Positions 17,424-26,352 of a DNA stretch of 51,059 nt are shown here, piece by piece. This DNA comes from Kiritimatiellota bacterium (GTDB lineage Bacteria > Verrucomicrobiota > Lentisphaeria > Oligosphaerales > JAADHN01): contig JAADHN010000153.1 in assembly GCA_013151865.1 (NCBI GenBank), positions 53,435 to 104,493 on the forward strand, in the 5' to 3' direction. The translations under genes were made by a program, and so were the position numbers. The notes below the pieces were generated by a model. The model had not been told where the DNA came from and ran no database searches. It was given only the letters and a program-made list of their open reading frames with translations. Every line of letters starts with the position of its first letter. Position 1 is the stretch's first letter.

Positions 17424-19094
17424 ATGGCATCGAAACAGATTCAAGTGCTGCTTCTTGAGGATCAGGGCAACGAACGCCTGCTCTTACGCTCGCTCCTGAT
17501 GTTCGGCGAGACCTTTCGCGCCGACGTGACGGAAGCCGGGAGCGCAGAGGAGGCGGAACGCCTGCTGGCCACGCGGAGATTCGACGTCATCTTTTTGAGC
17601 GCGGATCTTCAGGGAGGAAACGGCCTGCGCTGGCTTCCGGAACTGGTTGGGGGGGGGTTCGCTCCGGTCATCGTTCTGGCGCGCAACAGCAACGAACGGT
17701 TGGCCGTCACAGCGATCAAGGGCGGCGCATTGGACTATTATCCGAAAAACCAGGTATCGGCTCAAATCCTCGACGACCTTCTGGCGGAAGCCGTGCAAGC
17801 CGCGGGTCGGAGCGGGACCGGTCCGGGCGCCCTGCAGGACGGCGGGGGTGTGGGGCGGTCGCTCTCTCTGGACCGGATCCGGGCCTTTGGCGGGAATGGG
17901 GCGCAGAGGACGACTGCTCCCGCCGACACAGGGCCGACGGCTACGGCTTTCGGGACCGTCCCTTTCCGGGCGCCTCCCCCGCCCCCTGCGCCGACACCCC
18001 AAACCGGCGCCGCAGCCTTTGCTCAACCGGCGCGCGAGGAATACCCTGTGCCGTCCGGTCCGACCGCCCCCGGACAAGAAGAGGTCCCGGCCGCCACAGT
18101 CAATACCGCCGATCCCGCAGCCCAGCCGAAAAGCAAGGGCATCTCCTACCAGACGGCGGGAATCGATCGTGTTATGGAGAGTTTCGGGCTGCGCCGAGCG
18201 CCTTCGCTGGTGGATAACCTACCCCAGTTTTGGACCGAACTGGGTGAAATCCTGAAACAGGTCGCCGCGGCGCCCGATCCGGAGCAGTACGAAACGATCA
18301 CGGACATGGCCAAACGCCTGACCGAAATGGTCCACAAAGATTTCGAGATCGTCCCCGTGCTGCAGACGGCCTACCCGGAGGAAAAACTGATTGTCGGGCA
18401 CAGTCTGAATACGGCCATGCTGTCCATCGTCTTGTCGCGCTGCTGTCAATATGCTGAAGAGGACACGGCCACCCTCGCCGTAGCCGCTTTGCTGCACGAT
18501 GCGGCAACCTTCCAGCCGGAGGCCGCTGCTGAAATCGACCCAGGTGAAAAAGCTGTGTTCGCCGCGGAAGCTGCACGCAAGATCGGCGCGCCCGAAACGG
18601 TGGTCCAGGCGCTGCAACAATTCCCCGAGCACGCCGACGGTTCCGGTCCTTTGGCTCTGAACGCCAAGGAAATCGTCATCGATGCCCAAGTCTTGCTGTT
18701 GGCCAATTGCTTCGAGCACCTCTATTACCACCGCTGGAAGCGGTTCGCCGGGACGACCATAGGTGAGTTGGCCCAAAAAGAGGCCGGCAGCGTAGTGGTC
18801 GACCCGATCAACCTGATCGTTCACGGCCTGCGGAGCTGGTTCCAGCCCCGAGTCCTGAAGGCCCTGATTTTTACCACGGGGTTCTACTCGACCGGATCGA
18901 TCGTAGAGTTGAACAACGGTGCCGTGGCCCGGGTGGTTTCTCAGAACCGAAACAAACCGACGCTCCCCATTGTGGAGGTGATCTCCACGTCTCTGGGGGA
19001 AAAACCGCCCAAACCCCTGCGCCTGGATTTGGCGGAAACCCGCGGCATCTCCATCCGAAAAACCTTGTCCTACAACCCACCGGGTAACAGCTGA
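17424..19094 (+). CDS. Pseudo-receiver domain joined to a divergent HD-GYP domain
   Basis: Residues 1 to about 125 look like a response-regulator receiver with the acidic pair Glu12/Asp13 and the Lys of DYYPKNQ. The phospho-acceptor Asp is Ser59 (VIFLSADLQG) and the usual Thr/Ser is Ala (VIVLARN). A Pro/Ala-rich linker spans about 130-240. The C-terminal part is HD-GYP-like: GHSLNTAM, His358-Asp359 in ALLHDAA, and PEHADGSGPL where HHExxDGxGYP is expected. It also has the typical late segment TGSIVELNNGAVARVV. Classical HD-GYP proteins degrade cyclic di-GMP; the altered motifs make activity doubtful, and a binding or scaffold role is possible. It is cytoplasmic, 556 residues, with a weak ribosome binding site but a strong promoter. 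Confidence 0.82.
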   Translation: MASKQIQVLLLEDQGNERLLLRSLLMFGETFRADVTEAGSAEEAERLLATRRFDVIFLSADLQGGNGLRWLPELVGGGFAPVIVLARNSNERLAVTAIKGGALDYYPKNQVSAQILDDLLAEAVQAAGRSGTGPGALQDGGGVGRSLSLDRIRAFGGNGAQRTTAPADTGPTATAFGTVPFRAPPPPPAPTPQTGAAAFAQPAREEYPVPSGPTAPGQEEVPAATVNTADPAAQPKSKGISYQTAGIDRVMESFGLRRAPSLVDNLPQFWTELGEILKQVAAAPDPEQYETITDMAKRLTEMVHKDFEIVPVLQTAYPEEKLIVGHSLNTAMLSIVLSRCCQYAEEDTATLAVAALLHDAATFQPEAAAEIDPGEKAVFAAEAARKIGAPETVVQALQQFPEHADGSGPLALNAKEIVIDAQVLLLANCFEHLYYHRWKRFAGTTIGELAQKEAGSVVVDPINLIVHGLRSWFQPRVLKALIFTTGFYSTGSIVELNNGAVARVVSQNRNKPTLPIVEVISTSLGEKPPKPLRLDLAETRGISIRKTLSYNPPGNS

Positions 19095-19285
19095 CCCGGA
19101 TGGATGCTGTGCGAGCATGAGCAGGACTCGCACGTCGGCGGACTCGCGGGTCTGTCGGCCCTTCCCTCCTCCTATTGGGTCCCCTGTCCATCCCGACGCG
19201 TATCTCGGACCGTCGCGTCGGGTCGCCGTTGGATTGGACACCTTTCACGGGGCTTGCGATCCGGGGCGGGTATTCCGGATACCCC

Positions 19286-19313
19286 TTGACGGGTTAAACA
19301 GTTGTTTTATTGT
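19286..19313 (+). promoter_or_regulatory. Promoter of the TetR/RND operon with internal palindrome
   Basis: TTGACG (19286-19291) and TATTGT (19308-19313) are 16 bases apart. Between them lies a near-palindrome, TTAAACAGTTGTTTTA (19294-19309), with one mismatch per arm and a perfect core AAACA-GT-TGTTT. It fills the spacer and touches the -10, a typical place for a TetR-family operator. Transcription would start near 19320, about 80 bases before the tetR-like ATG. Confidence 0.55.
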
Positions 19314-19398
19314 ATCGGCCCATCGTTTCTCGCCATGGCGAACAATCCAGGTACGAGACCCGCTCCCGTCGGCTGAACGGGCTGGAGGCCGGACGAAA

Positions 19399-20133
19399 AT
19401 GCACTTTACTCCCTCCAGCAGGCCCGGATCCGAGAGACAGAGGCCGACACGAGACCGGATCCTGCGTGCGGCAGCCGAAACGTTCAGCGAACGCGGGTTC
19501 CGCGGCGCGACGATTCGCGAAATCTGCCGGAAAGCGAAAGCGAACGTGGCGGCGGTCAAGTATCACTTCGGCTCGAAAGCCGAACTGTATTTCGAAGTCT
19601 TCCGCTGGCTCTACGAGAGTTCCGGGGTGCAGACGGCAGGGGGTGAAGTCTCTGCGATTACAACGGCGACTCAGTGGGAGGCGGCCCTCCTGGATTGGAC
19701 TCGAAGCGTCCTGTCGATTGTCCTGAGCGACCGACCTCGAGATCGCTGGCGGACTCGTCTCTTCCGGCGTGAGCGCAGCGACCCTTCTACCGTTCTTCCA
19801 TTGATTCTGGACAGTTTCTACGTGCCCATTCTGAAACGTATCGAGGGACTCATTCAGCTGGGTTTACCGCCCGGCACGCCGCATTCCACGCTTCGGACAT
19901 GGGCTGTTTCGACGCTGGCCCAGTGCACGGTCTACATCGAGCGCCGCCCCCCTTGGGACCGGCATCTTCTCCCCTCGACGGGCCCCGGAATGACGATCCG
20001 ACAGGAAGAAATCGCCCGCCATGTGGTGGGCGGCATCACCTGCCGGTTGCATTTTCACGGCCCCGGGACTGGAGGGACGGCCGGTGACATCGACGCCCCG
20101 GGCTCCTTGCCGGCGGAAGGGCGAATCGGATGA
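19399..20133 (+). CDS. TetR/AcrR-family regulator, CecR-like
   Basis: The 244-residue product has a TetR N-terminal helix-turn-helix (about 18-65), seen as RILRAAAETFSERGFRGAT, then EICRKAKANVAAVKYHFGSKAEL. The longer C-terminal ligand domain has the look of the CecR/YbiH (DUF1956) group. The ATG at 19399 has GGAGG about ten bases upstream. The last codons overlap the TolC-like gene by four bases (ATGA), so the repressor is the first cistron of the efflux operon rather than divergent. It probably represses its own operon through the palindrome at 19294-19309 and responds to a pump substrate; the ligand is unknown. Confidence 0.88.
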   Translation: MHFTPSSRPGSERQRPTRDRILRAAAETFSERGFRGATIREICRKAKANVAAVKYHFGSKAELYFEVFRWLYESSGVQTAGGEVSAITTATQWEAALLDWTRSVLSIVLSDRPRDRWRTRLFRRERSDPSTVLPLILDSFYVPILKRIEGLIQLGLPPGTPHSTLRTWAVSTLAQCTVYIERRPPWDRHLLPSTGPGMTIRQEEIARHVVGGITCRLHFHGPGTGGTAGDIDAPGSLPAEGRIG

Positions 20134-21773
20134 AGCACGTCTCGCTCAACATGCAAGTCCGACCGCTGACCCGGGCCGGCGCCGCCCTGCTTCTGCTGGC
20201 GGTCGCCGGTTGCCGCCTGCTTCCGAAGGATACGGACGCCCGGCGATATACGTCGGCGCTCGGCGCCAGGGCGAAGCTGAAGGCCGAAACCGATGCGGTC
20301 CTGGCCGAATTCGGACCGGAACTGACGCTTGCCGAATGCCTGTCCATTGCGCGGCGTCGCAGCCGTGCCCTGGCCGCCCGTCGCATCGAGGCACGTCTGG
20401 CGCGCTTGGACCGCGACATCGCGTTCAGCGCGTTCCTGCCCACCGTCAACGTGGACCTCGGCTGGAAGGGCCAGAGCAAACCACCGGTGATTCGGGCCGG
20501 CGCGAGCCGATTTCAGGAAGCAGACCAGAGAATACAAGACTTTTCTGCCATGCTGTATCAGCCGGTTTTTCTGCCGTCTTACTGGTTGTTGTACAGCGTG
20601 GCCAAACGGGGCGAAAAGATCCGACGTCTGGTTCTGCAACGCGCCGGACAAATGGTGGAAGCACAGGCGACGGCGGCGTTTTACCGAGCTGCCCTGCTCG
20701 GCGAAACGGTCCACTACCATGAAACCCGCCTGACCCAGATTCAACAGCGGCTCGCCGAGGTCCGCGCCCTCGCCGGGGCCGGCTACGCCTTGCCGGTGGA
20801 CGTCCAGCGACTCGAGACCCTCGAAGCGACCGGGAAACATGGTCTGGCCCAGGCGCGCCGAGATAGTGCAGAGGCAAAACTTCGCCTGCTGGACGTGCTG
20901 AATCTCTGGCCCCTCGCCGCTGTCCAACTTGCTGCGCCTCCGCTGGTCCCGGCCGATGACGCTCTCGAGTCCGGCGCATCGTCCCGAAGCGGCGCGGACC
21001 ACCGCCCAGTGCCTGAGGGCGGGGCCGAGGAGGCCGCCGGAGGAAAGGAGACCCGGCCCCCCGGCGCCGCCCCGGATCTCCTCGATTCGCCGGACGCCTG
21101 GAGAACAACTCCTCTGGACGCTTGGCTCCTGGAAGCCCTCCTGCGCCGCCCCGAGACGAGTATTGCCGGCCTGCGGGCGGACATCGGCCGAGTCCGGGCG
21201 TTGCAGGCCCTGTCTGCTTTTCTGCCGCACGTCTATGCCTTTGCGGGGCGCTACACGACCAGCGATTCGTACTTGGTGTATCCGAGTTTCTGGATATCGG
21301 GCTTGAGAGGCGTCGTCTCGCTGTTCAGCGGCTTTCGCGACGTGCATGCGGTGATGCGTGCTCGCGATCAACTTCGGCAGAGCGAACTTGCCCGGGAAGA
21401 TACGGTCATGATGGTCCTGGTCCAAGTAGTGGAAGCCCGGCGCAACCTCCAAAAGAGCAGGGAACTGTACCGCGTAGCCGTCCGGAACGAAGCCGCCGCC
21501 GAGGCGGAATTCCGCCAGGTGCGGGCTCGACATCGCGCCGAACTTGTCCCGTTGTCGCGGGAATTGGAAGCCGACGAGGCCCGATCCGCAGCGCACTTGC
21601 AGGCGCGCCGCGCCGCGTATGGATACGCTGTGGCTCTCTGCGTATTCCGCAATGCCGTGGGACAGGGCGGCGAACCCCTCGCGCCCTCCCCGAAAGGGCT
21701 GGCGATTTTCAAAAAGGGCCGGGGCCGCGGCTCGGCCGCCCCGACCCACGAGCGGCAAGAGGACACCCCATGA
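20130..21773 (+). CDS. TolC-family outer-membrane efflux lipoprotein
   Basis: The 547-residue protein has a lipoprotein signal with lipobox VAGC (Cys28). Two repeats of the outer-membrane efflux protein family follow: LTLAECLSIARRRSRALAARR near 70 and the second helical half from about 340 (VVEARRNLQKSRELYRVAVRNEAAAEAEF near 430-460). It is predicted to form the outer-membrane channel of a tripartite exporter. An insertion rich in Gly, Pro and Glu (about 280-320) separates the halves. Four-base ATGA overlaps join it to the tetR-like gene upstream and the adaptor gene downstream. Confidence 0.9.
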   Translation: MKHVSLNMQVRPLTRAGAALLLLAVAGCRLLPKDTDARRYTSALGARAKLKAETDAVLAEFGPELTLAECLSIARRRSRALAARRIEARLARLDRDIAFSAFLPTVNVDLGWKGQSKPPVIRAGASRFQEADQRIQDFSAMLYQPVFLPSYWLLYSVAKRGEKIRRLVLQRAGQMVEAQATAAFYRAALLGETVHYHETRLTQIQQRLAEVRALAGAGYALPVDVQRLETLEATGKHGLAQARRDSAEAKLRLLDVLNLWPLAAVQLAAPPLVPADDALESGASSRSGADHRPVPEGGAEEAAGGKETRPPGAAPDLLDSPDAWRTTPLDAWLLEALLRRPETSIAGLRADIGRVRALQALSAFLPHVYAFAGRYTTSDSYLVYPSFWISGLRGVVSLFSGFRDVHAVMRARDQLRQSELAREDTVMMVLVQVVEARRNLQKSRELYRVAVRNEAAAEAEFRQVRARHRAELVPLSRELEADEARSAAHLQARRAAYGYAVALCVFRNAVGQGGEPLAPSPKGLAIFKKGRGRGSAAPTHERQEDTP

Positions 21774-23014
21774 CGCGCCCGTCAGTTCTTATTCTATGGC
21801 CATTGGTTCTCGCCGGCTCGATGTTCATCGGGTGCCGCCGGCACCCGGCGTCGTCCGGCGGCGCTTCCGGCTCCACGGCCCGACCAGTGAACGTGATCGT
21901 CGGAAAACTCGAACCGCGGGTGTTCGAGGAACGCCTCGAAGTCCAGGGAACAGTCAAAGCCGTCCGGTACGCGAACATTGCCGCGAGAATCCCGGGAACC
22001 CTGGATGAACTCCCGGTGGCAGAAGGCGATGCCGTCCGGCCGGGACAAATTCTGTTCCAGACAGAACGAATCAACCTTGAGAATACGGTCGAAGTGCAGC
22101 GCCAGGAATTGGCCGTGGCCCGGGCGTCCGTGACCGAGGCCGAAGCCGGGGTGCGCCAGAAACTGGCTGCCTCCGAGAAAGCCGCGCTCGATGCGGCGCG
22201 CTTTCGCAAACTGTACGAAAACGACCGTGCCGTGACCCGAGACGCATTCGAGAGGATGGAATCCGCTCGCAAGCAAGCCGAGGCCGGGGTCGATTACGCC
22301 AAAGCGCTGGTGACTTTGGCCAAAGCCCGAGAGGCACAGGCGACCTCTGCACTGAAGATCGCTCTCAAACGATTGGCCGATTCGCGGGTGTCGGCGCCGT
22401 TTTCCGGCCGCATCGTCCGCAAGTTCCGCGAGAAGGGAGAATTTGCCGGGGCCGGCACTGCCGTGGTCAGACTCGAGGCACTCGATGACATCGAGGTCTC
22501 TTTTTTCGTTGATGCGGCCCAGTACTCACGGGTCATGCCGGACGAGACCCGAGCCGTAGTCTCCGCCGCCGGACGCCGAATCGCCGAAGCGCCGGTTTCA
22601 TGGCGGGCGCCTGTGGTGGATCCGGCCACACGCACCTTCGAAGTGAAAGTGCGGTTGGCGGCAACCGGCGCCCTTGTCCCGGGAATGCTTTGCGATGTTC
22701 GCCTCATCCTGGCTTCCCACCAAGGGATGGGCCTGCCCCGGCGCGCCATTCGGCAGCGGGCCGGCGCCGAAACCGTCTTTGCCGTCGACGGCGCCGTGGC
22801 TCGCGCCGTTTCGGTGCACACGGGTCTGACCACCGGGGAGATGATCGAGATCGCCGACCCCGAGAAGCTCGCAGGCAAGCAGATCGTGATCGAAGGGCAA
22901 ACCTTTCTCGAAGATGGGGGAGCCGTGCGTATCGTCGGCAACGGGAGGCCTGCCCGCCCGCAAAAAGATGCCCTCCGGGCCACGACGCCCGAAGGACGTT
23001 CCACCCCGCGGTAG
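21770..23014 (+). CDS. RND efflux periplasmic adaptor (membrane fusion) lipoprotein
   Basis: The 414-residue product has a signal ending in FIGC (Cys22, an atypical lipobox) and the HlyD/AcrA order: barrel-sandwich half (RIPGTLDELPVAEGDAVRPGQIL, about 72-95), a long alpha-helical hairpin (about 105-190), the second half (DSRVSAPFSGRIVRKFREKGEF, about 200-225), then beta-barrel and membrane-proximal domains. It would bridge the RND pump and the TolC-like channel. The ATG at 21770 overlaps the TolC stop (ATGA). Confidence 0.9.
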   Translation: MTRPSVLILWPLVLAGSMFIGCRRHPASSGGASGSTARPVNVIVGKLEPRVFEERLEVQGTVKAVRYANIAARIPGTLDELPVAEGDAVRPGQILFQTERINLENTVEVQRQELAVARASVTEAEAGVRQKLAASEKAALDAARFRKLYENDRAVTRDAFERMESARKQAEAGVDYAKALVTLAKAREAQATSALKIALKRLADSRVSAPFSGRIVRKFREKGEFAGAGTAVVRLEALDDIEVSFFVDAAQYSRVMPDETRAVVSAAGRRIAEAPVSWRAPVVDPATRTFEVKVRLAATGALVPGMLCDVRLILASHQGMGLPRRAIRQRAGAETVFAVDGAVARAVSVHTGLTTGEMIEIADPEKLAGKQIVIEGQTFLEDGGAVRIVGNGRPARPQKDALRATTPEGRSTPR

Positions 23015-23136
23015 AGGGGGCCCCGTGCCCCGCCACCATCGCCTGCCGGGCCGTACGACAGACCGAGCCGGAACGGATGCCGGTCGCTCCCGGCACGATT
23101 CGCCGGACCGAGTCAAATACCCCGGAGAGACAGCGA

Positions 23137-26100
23137 ATGCTGCTGACCGACGCATCACTCAAACGCCCCATTGCCATGACCACAGTCATCCTGGTCATGC
23201 TGCTGCTGGGCGTTCTCGCCTATCGCCGGCTCGGCTTGGATCTGATGCCGAAGGTCGACGTCCCGTTTGTCACGGTCGTGACCGTTTACCCCGGCGCGTC
23301 GCCCCGGGAAATCGAAACGGAAATCGCCAAGAAAATCGAGGACGCCGTCGTAGCCATCGACGGTCTCAAGCACGTCAACACCAGTTGCATGCAAAGCGTC
23401 TGCCAGACGTTTCTCGAATTCGACCTGGACCGTGACGTGGACATCGCGGCCATGGACGTCCGGGAAAAAATCGGCCTTATCCGAAACGAACTGCCCGCTG
23501 CCGCCGAGGAACCCAAGGTCCTCAAATTCAACCTCAACGCCCGACCTGTGGTCCGCCTGGCCCTGACCGGCGACCTGACTCCGGACGAACTCTACGATTA
23601 TGCAGACAACCAACTCAGGGATCGACTCTCAACCCTGGCCGGAGTGGCGGACGTGCGTCTGACGGGCGGCGCCAGACGCGAGGTGCACGTACTCCTCGAC
23701 CGGCGGAAACTGGCGGCGCGGGGCCTCACCAGCGCAGGCGTTGTCCGCCGTCTCAAGGAGGCCAATCTCAAAGTCCCGGCAGGGAACATCAAAGAGGGAG
23801 TGCGCGAATACACAGTCATGTTCGACGCGGAATTCGATACCGTGCACTCGATCGGCAACCTGATTGTGGGAAACCGGGAGGGACGGCGCACCCGCCTGCG
23901 GGACGTTGCGACAATACGCATGGCCACCGAAGAGGTCCGGACGGCCGCCATGGTGAACGGACGTCCCGGCGTTGCCGTCGAAGTCGTCAAGAAAGGGGAA
24001 GCCAACGCCGTACGGGTGGTGAACCGGGTCCGGCGGGAAGTCGCGGCGCTCCGACGGCAGCTCCCGGGCGGCATGGATTTGGTGTGGTTCCTGGACGACG
24101 GTGAATTCATCGAGTCCACCGTCCGGGATGCGTGGAGCAATATCGTGGTCGGGGTCCTGCTGACCGCAGCCATTCTGGTTCTTTTCCTGCAGGACGTGCG
24201 CGCCGCACTGATTGCTTTTCTGAGCATGCCGACCTCGATCGTCATCAGTTTCTGGGCCATGGGCCTGTTCGGCTACACGCTCAATACTTCCACTCTGCTG
24301 GCCCTGGGCATATCGGTCGGCGTCCTGGTGACGAATTCCATCGTGGTCCTGGAAAACATCGCCCGTTGTCTCGGCGACGCACCCGACGCGCGCTCGGCGG
24401 CACGGACCGGCACGGACCGTGTGGCGATCGCCGTTCTGGCCAGCGCGAGCACAAACGTGGTGGTATTCGTCCCGATCGCTCTGATGTCGTCGCTTGTGGG
24501 GCGCTTCTTCATTCCGTTCGCGGTCACCATCACGGCCGCCACCCTGGTGTCGTTGTTTATCAGTTACACGCTCACCCCGATCCTGGCGGGCATGTTTCTG
24601 AAGCGCGGCACGCTCCGTCGGAGCGGTCGATGTGCGGCGGTCGTCGGAGTATGGCAGGCCGCCTATTCAATCAGCGAACGTGCCTACGGGCACGCCTTGT
24701 CCGTGCTGGCCCGGATGCCGCTCCTGCCGGTCGCGGCGGTGTTTGCCGCTTTTGCGGGCGTCCTATTCGCAGTGGCCCCACGGGTGGGCATGGACTTTTT
24801 TCCCAATACAGACCAGGGCCAATTGGTGGTGCGCCTCGAATTCCCTTCCGACTTCAATCTATCGGCGACCCGGCGGCGGACTGCGGAGATCGCCGCCCGC
24901 CTCAGAAAAACCCCGGAGGTACTGGGGACTTTGTCGGTCGTCGGTCGGATTCAGGGGATCATCGGTCAGGCGTCCGAGGGCCCATATCTCGCCGAAATTC
25001 TGGTCAAACTCACGCCCCGCACAGCGCGGACCACCAACATCGAGACACTCCGTGCCGGTTTGCGCCGCCTGCTCGTCCGAGAACCTGCCTGTCTGGTGTC
25101 GGTCATGGTGCCGGACATCATCGGCGGCTCGGCCAAACCGGTTGAAATGGAGATCAGCGGGCCTGACCTAGCCCAGTTGGATCGCCTCGCCCGGCAGGCG
25201 GGCGTCACGGCCCGGGAATCCGGCGGACTGGTGGACATCGAGGACACCGTGCGGCTCGGAAAACCGGAAATCCGCCTGCTCCCCCGGCGCGCCGTGCTGT
25301 CCGACCTCGGCCTGCCCCCCGCCACTCTCGGGTTCGCGCTGCGGGGGAACTTGACGGGACTCAAGGCAACCACGTTCAGGCGGGGCGACCGTTCGTACAA
25401 CATTCGGGTGAAAATGACCGAACGGCGCGGCGCACGGCAGGTCTCGACATTTCGTCTGCCTACACCGTCCGGCTTTCCCCTAAACATAACCAACGTGGTC
25501 CGAATCCGGCGGGACCGTGTGCCGGTGCAGGTCACCCGGTCCGAGAAGCGACGCGTGGCCAAACTCTTTGCCAACCTCGCCGAGGGCATGGGGCTTGGGA
25601 CAGCCGTGGAGCGGCTTCGAGGGAAGGTCGCTGCGGGGCTGCCTGGCGGCTACACGGTGCGCTTCGTCGGCCTTTACGAAAAAATGGCCGAGGCGGTCGC
25701 GGATTTCCGCCTGGCGATCCTGACCGCCGTCCTGCTCACGTACCTGCTTCTGGCGGCCGTACTCGAATCCTGGACTCAGCCGTTTCTGATCATGGCCACC
25801 TTGCCCTTGGCCTACATGGGGTTGATCCTTGCCCTGTTTCTGACCGGAATGAACATGTCCATGATGGGGTTGCTGGCCGGGGTCATGCTCATCGGAATCG
25901 TGGTCAACAATGCCATTCTGATCATGGACGAGGTGAATCGCTTGGTCCGGGACGGGCAGCCTCGATTCGAAGCCATGCTTGCGGCGGCGCCGGCCAAATT
26001 CCGTCCGATCGTAATGACGAGCATTGCCGCGGCCCTAGGCATGCTCCCGATGGCCTTGGGACGAGGGTTGGGTGGCGAACTGCGCGCGAGCTGCGGCGTC

Positions 26101-26199
26101 GGGGCGGTGGGAGGCATTCTCGTTTCGAGTGTTCTCTCTCTGTTTTTCGTACCGCTCCTCTACCTGGCGGTTGTCCGGCGCAAGGCCGGGGACGACTGA
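23137..26199 (+). CDS. RND-family (HAE1-like) inner-membrane efflux pump without canonical proton-relay acids
   Basis: The 1020-residue protein has the AcrB/SwrC layout: TM1 at about 12-30, porter domain (DLMPKVDVPFVTV), TM2-6 (about 335-580), TM7 (about 525-550 region repeat), a second porter half and TM8-12 (about 860-1010). In TM4 the AcrB Asp-Asp pair is replaced by Thr399-Asn400 (GVLVTNSIVVLEN), and in TM10 the region of the relay Lys reads VVNNAILI (Asn924-Asn925). Related pumps often keep one TM4 Asp, so its loss is notable. The ATG at 23137 has GGAGAG eight bases upstream and gives the usual N-terminus (LKRPIAM). It follows the adaptor gene by 122 bases. Drug, metal or lipid export is possible; the substrate cannot be read. 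Confidence 0.9.
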   Translation: MLLTDASLKRPIAMTTVILVMLLLGVLAYRRLGLDLMPKVDVPFVTVVTVYPGASPREIETEIAKKIEDAVVAIDGLKHVNTSCMQSVCQTFLEFDLDRDVDIAAMDVREKIGLIRNELPAAAEEPKVLKFNLNARPVVRLALTGDLTPDELYDYADNQLRDRLSTLAGVADVRLTGGARREVHVLLDRRKLAARGLTSAGVVRRLKEANLKVPAGNIKEGVREYTVMFDAEFDTVHSIGNLIVGNREGRRTRLRDVATIRMATEEVRTAAMVNGRPGVAVEVVKKGEANAVRVVNRVRREVAALRRQLPGGMDLVWFLDDGEFIESTVRDAWSNIVVGVLLTAAILVLFLQDVRAALIAFLSMPTSIVISFWAMGLFGYTLNTSTLLALGISVGVLVTNSIVVLENIARCLGDAPDARSAARTGTDRVAIAVLASASTNVVVFVPIALMSSLVGRFFIPFAVTITAATLVSLFISYTLTPILAGMFLKRGTLRRSGRCAAVVGVWQAAYSISERAYGHALSVLARMPLLPVAAVFAAFAGVLFAVAPRVGMDFFPNTDQGQLVVRLEFPSDFNLSATRRRTAEIAARLRKTPEVLGTLSVVGRIQGIIGQASEGPYLAEILVKLTPRTARTTNIETLRAGLRRLLVREPACLVSVMVPDIIGGSAKPVEMEISGPDLAQLDRLARQAGVTARESGGLVDIEDTVRLGKPEIRLLPRRAVLSDLGLPPATLGFALRGNLTGLKATTFRRGDRSYNIRVKMTERRGARQVSTFRLPTPSGFPLNITNVVRIRRDRVPVQVTRSEKRRVAKLFANLAEGMGLGTAVERLRGKVAAGLPGGYTVRFVGLYEKMAEAVADFRLAILTAVLLTYLLLAAVLESWTQPFLIMATLPLAYMGLILALFLTGMNMSMMGLLAGVMLIGIVVNNAILIMDEVNRLVRDGQPRFEAMLAAAPAKFRPIVMTSIAAALGMLPMALGRGLGGELRASCGVGAVGGILVSSVLSLFFVPLLYLAVVRRKAGDD

Positions 26200-26261
26200 T
26201 CGTCCAGGCCGCCGAAACTGTTGCAAGCCGGACTCCGCGTGCTGCTGCCAGCGGTCCCGGC

Positions 26262-26290
26262 TTGGATTCCCGTCACTCGCGGCGTACAGT
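26262..26290 (+). promoter_or_regulatory. Weak candidate promoter
   Basis: TTGGAT (26262-26267) and TACAGT (26285-26290) are 17 bases apart, about 60 bases before the SUMF1-like gene. Each hexamer is only a partial match, so this is tentative. The gene could also be read through from the pump operon. Confidence 0.3.
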
Positions 26291-26352
26291 ATGCACGTAT
26301 CCGGCCACTGTGCGATCCGGACCGTTCAGCCAACCCCGGTTGGGAACAGTCG

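Noticed and set aside
20055-21758. Long minus-strand frame opposite the TolC-like gene
   Set aside because: GC-driven shadow of a well supported gene.
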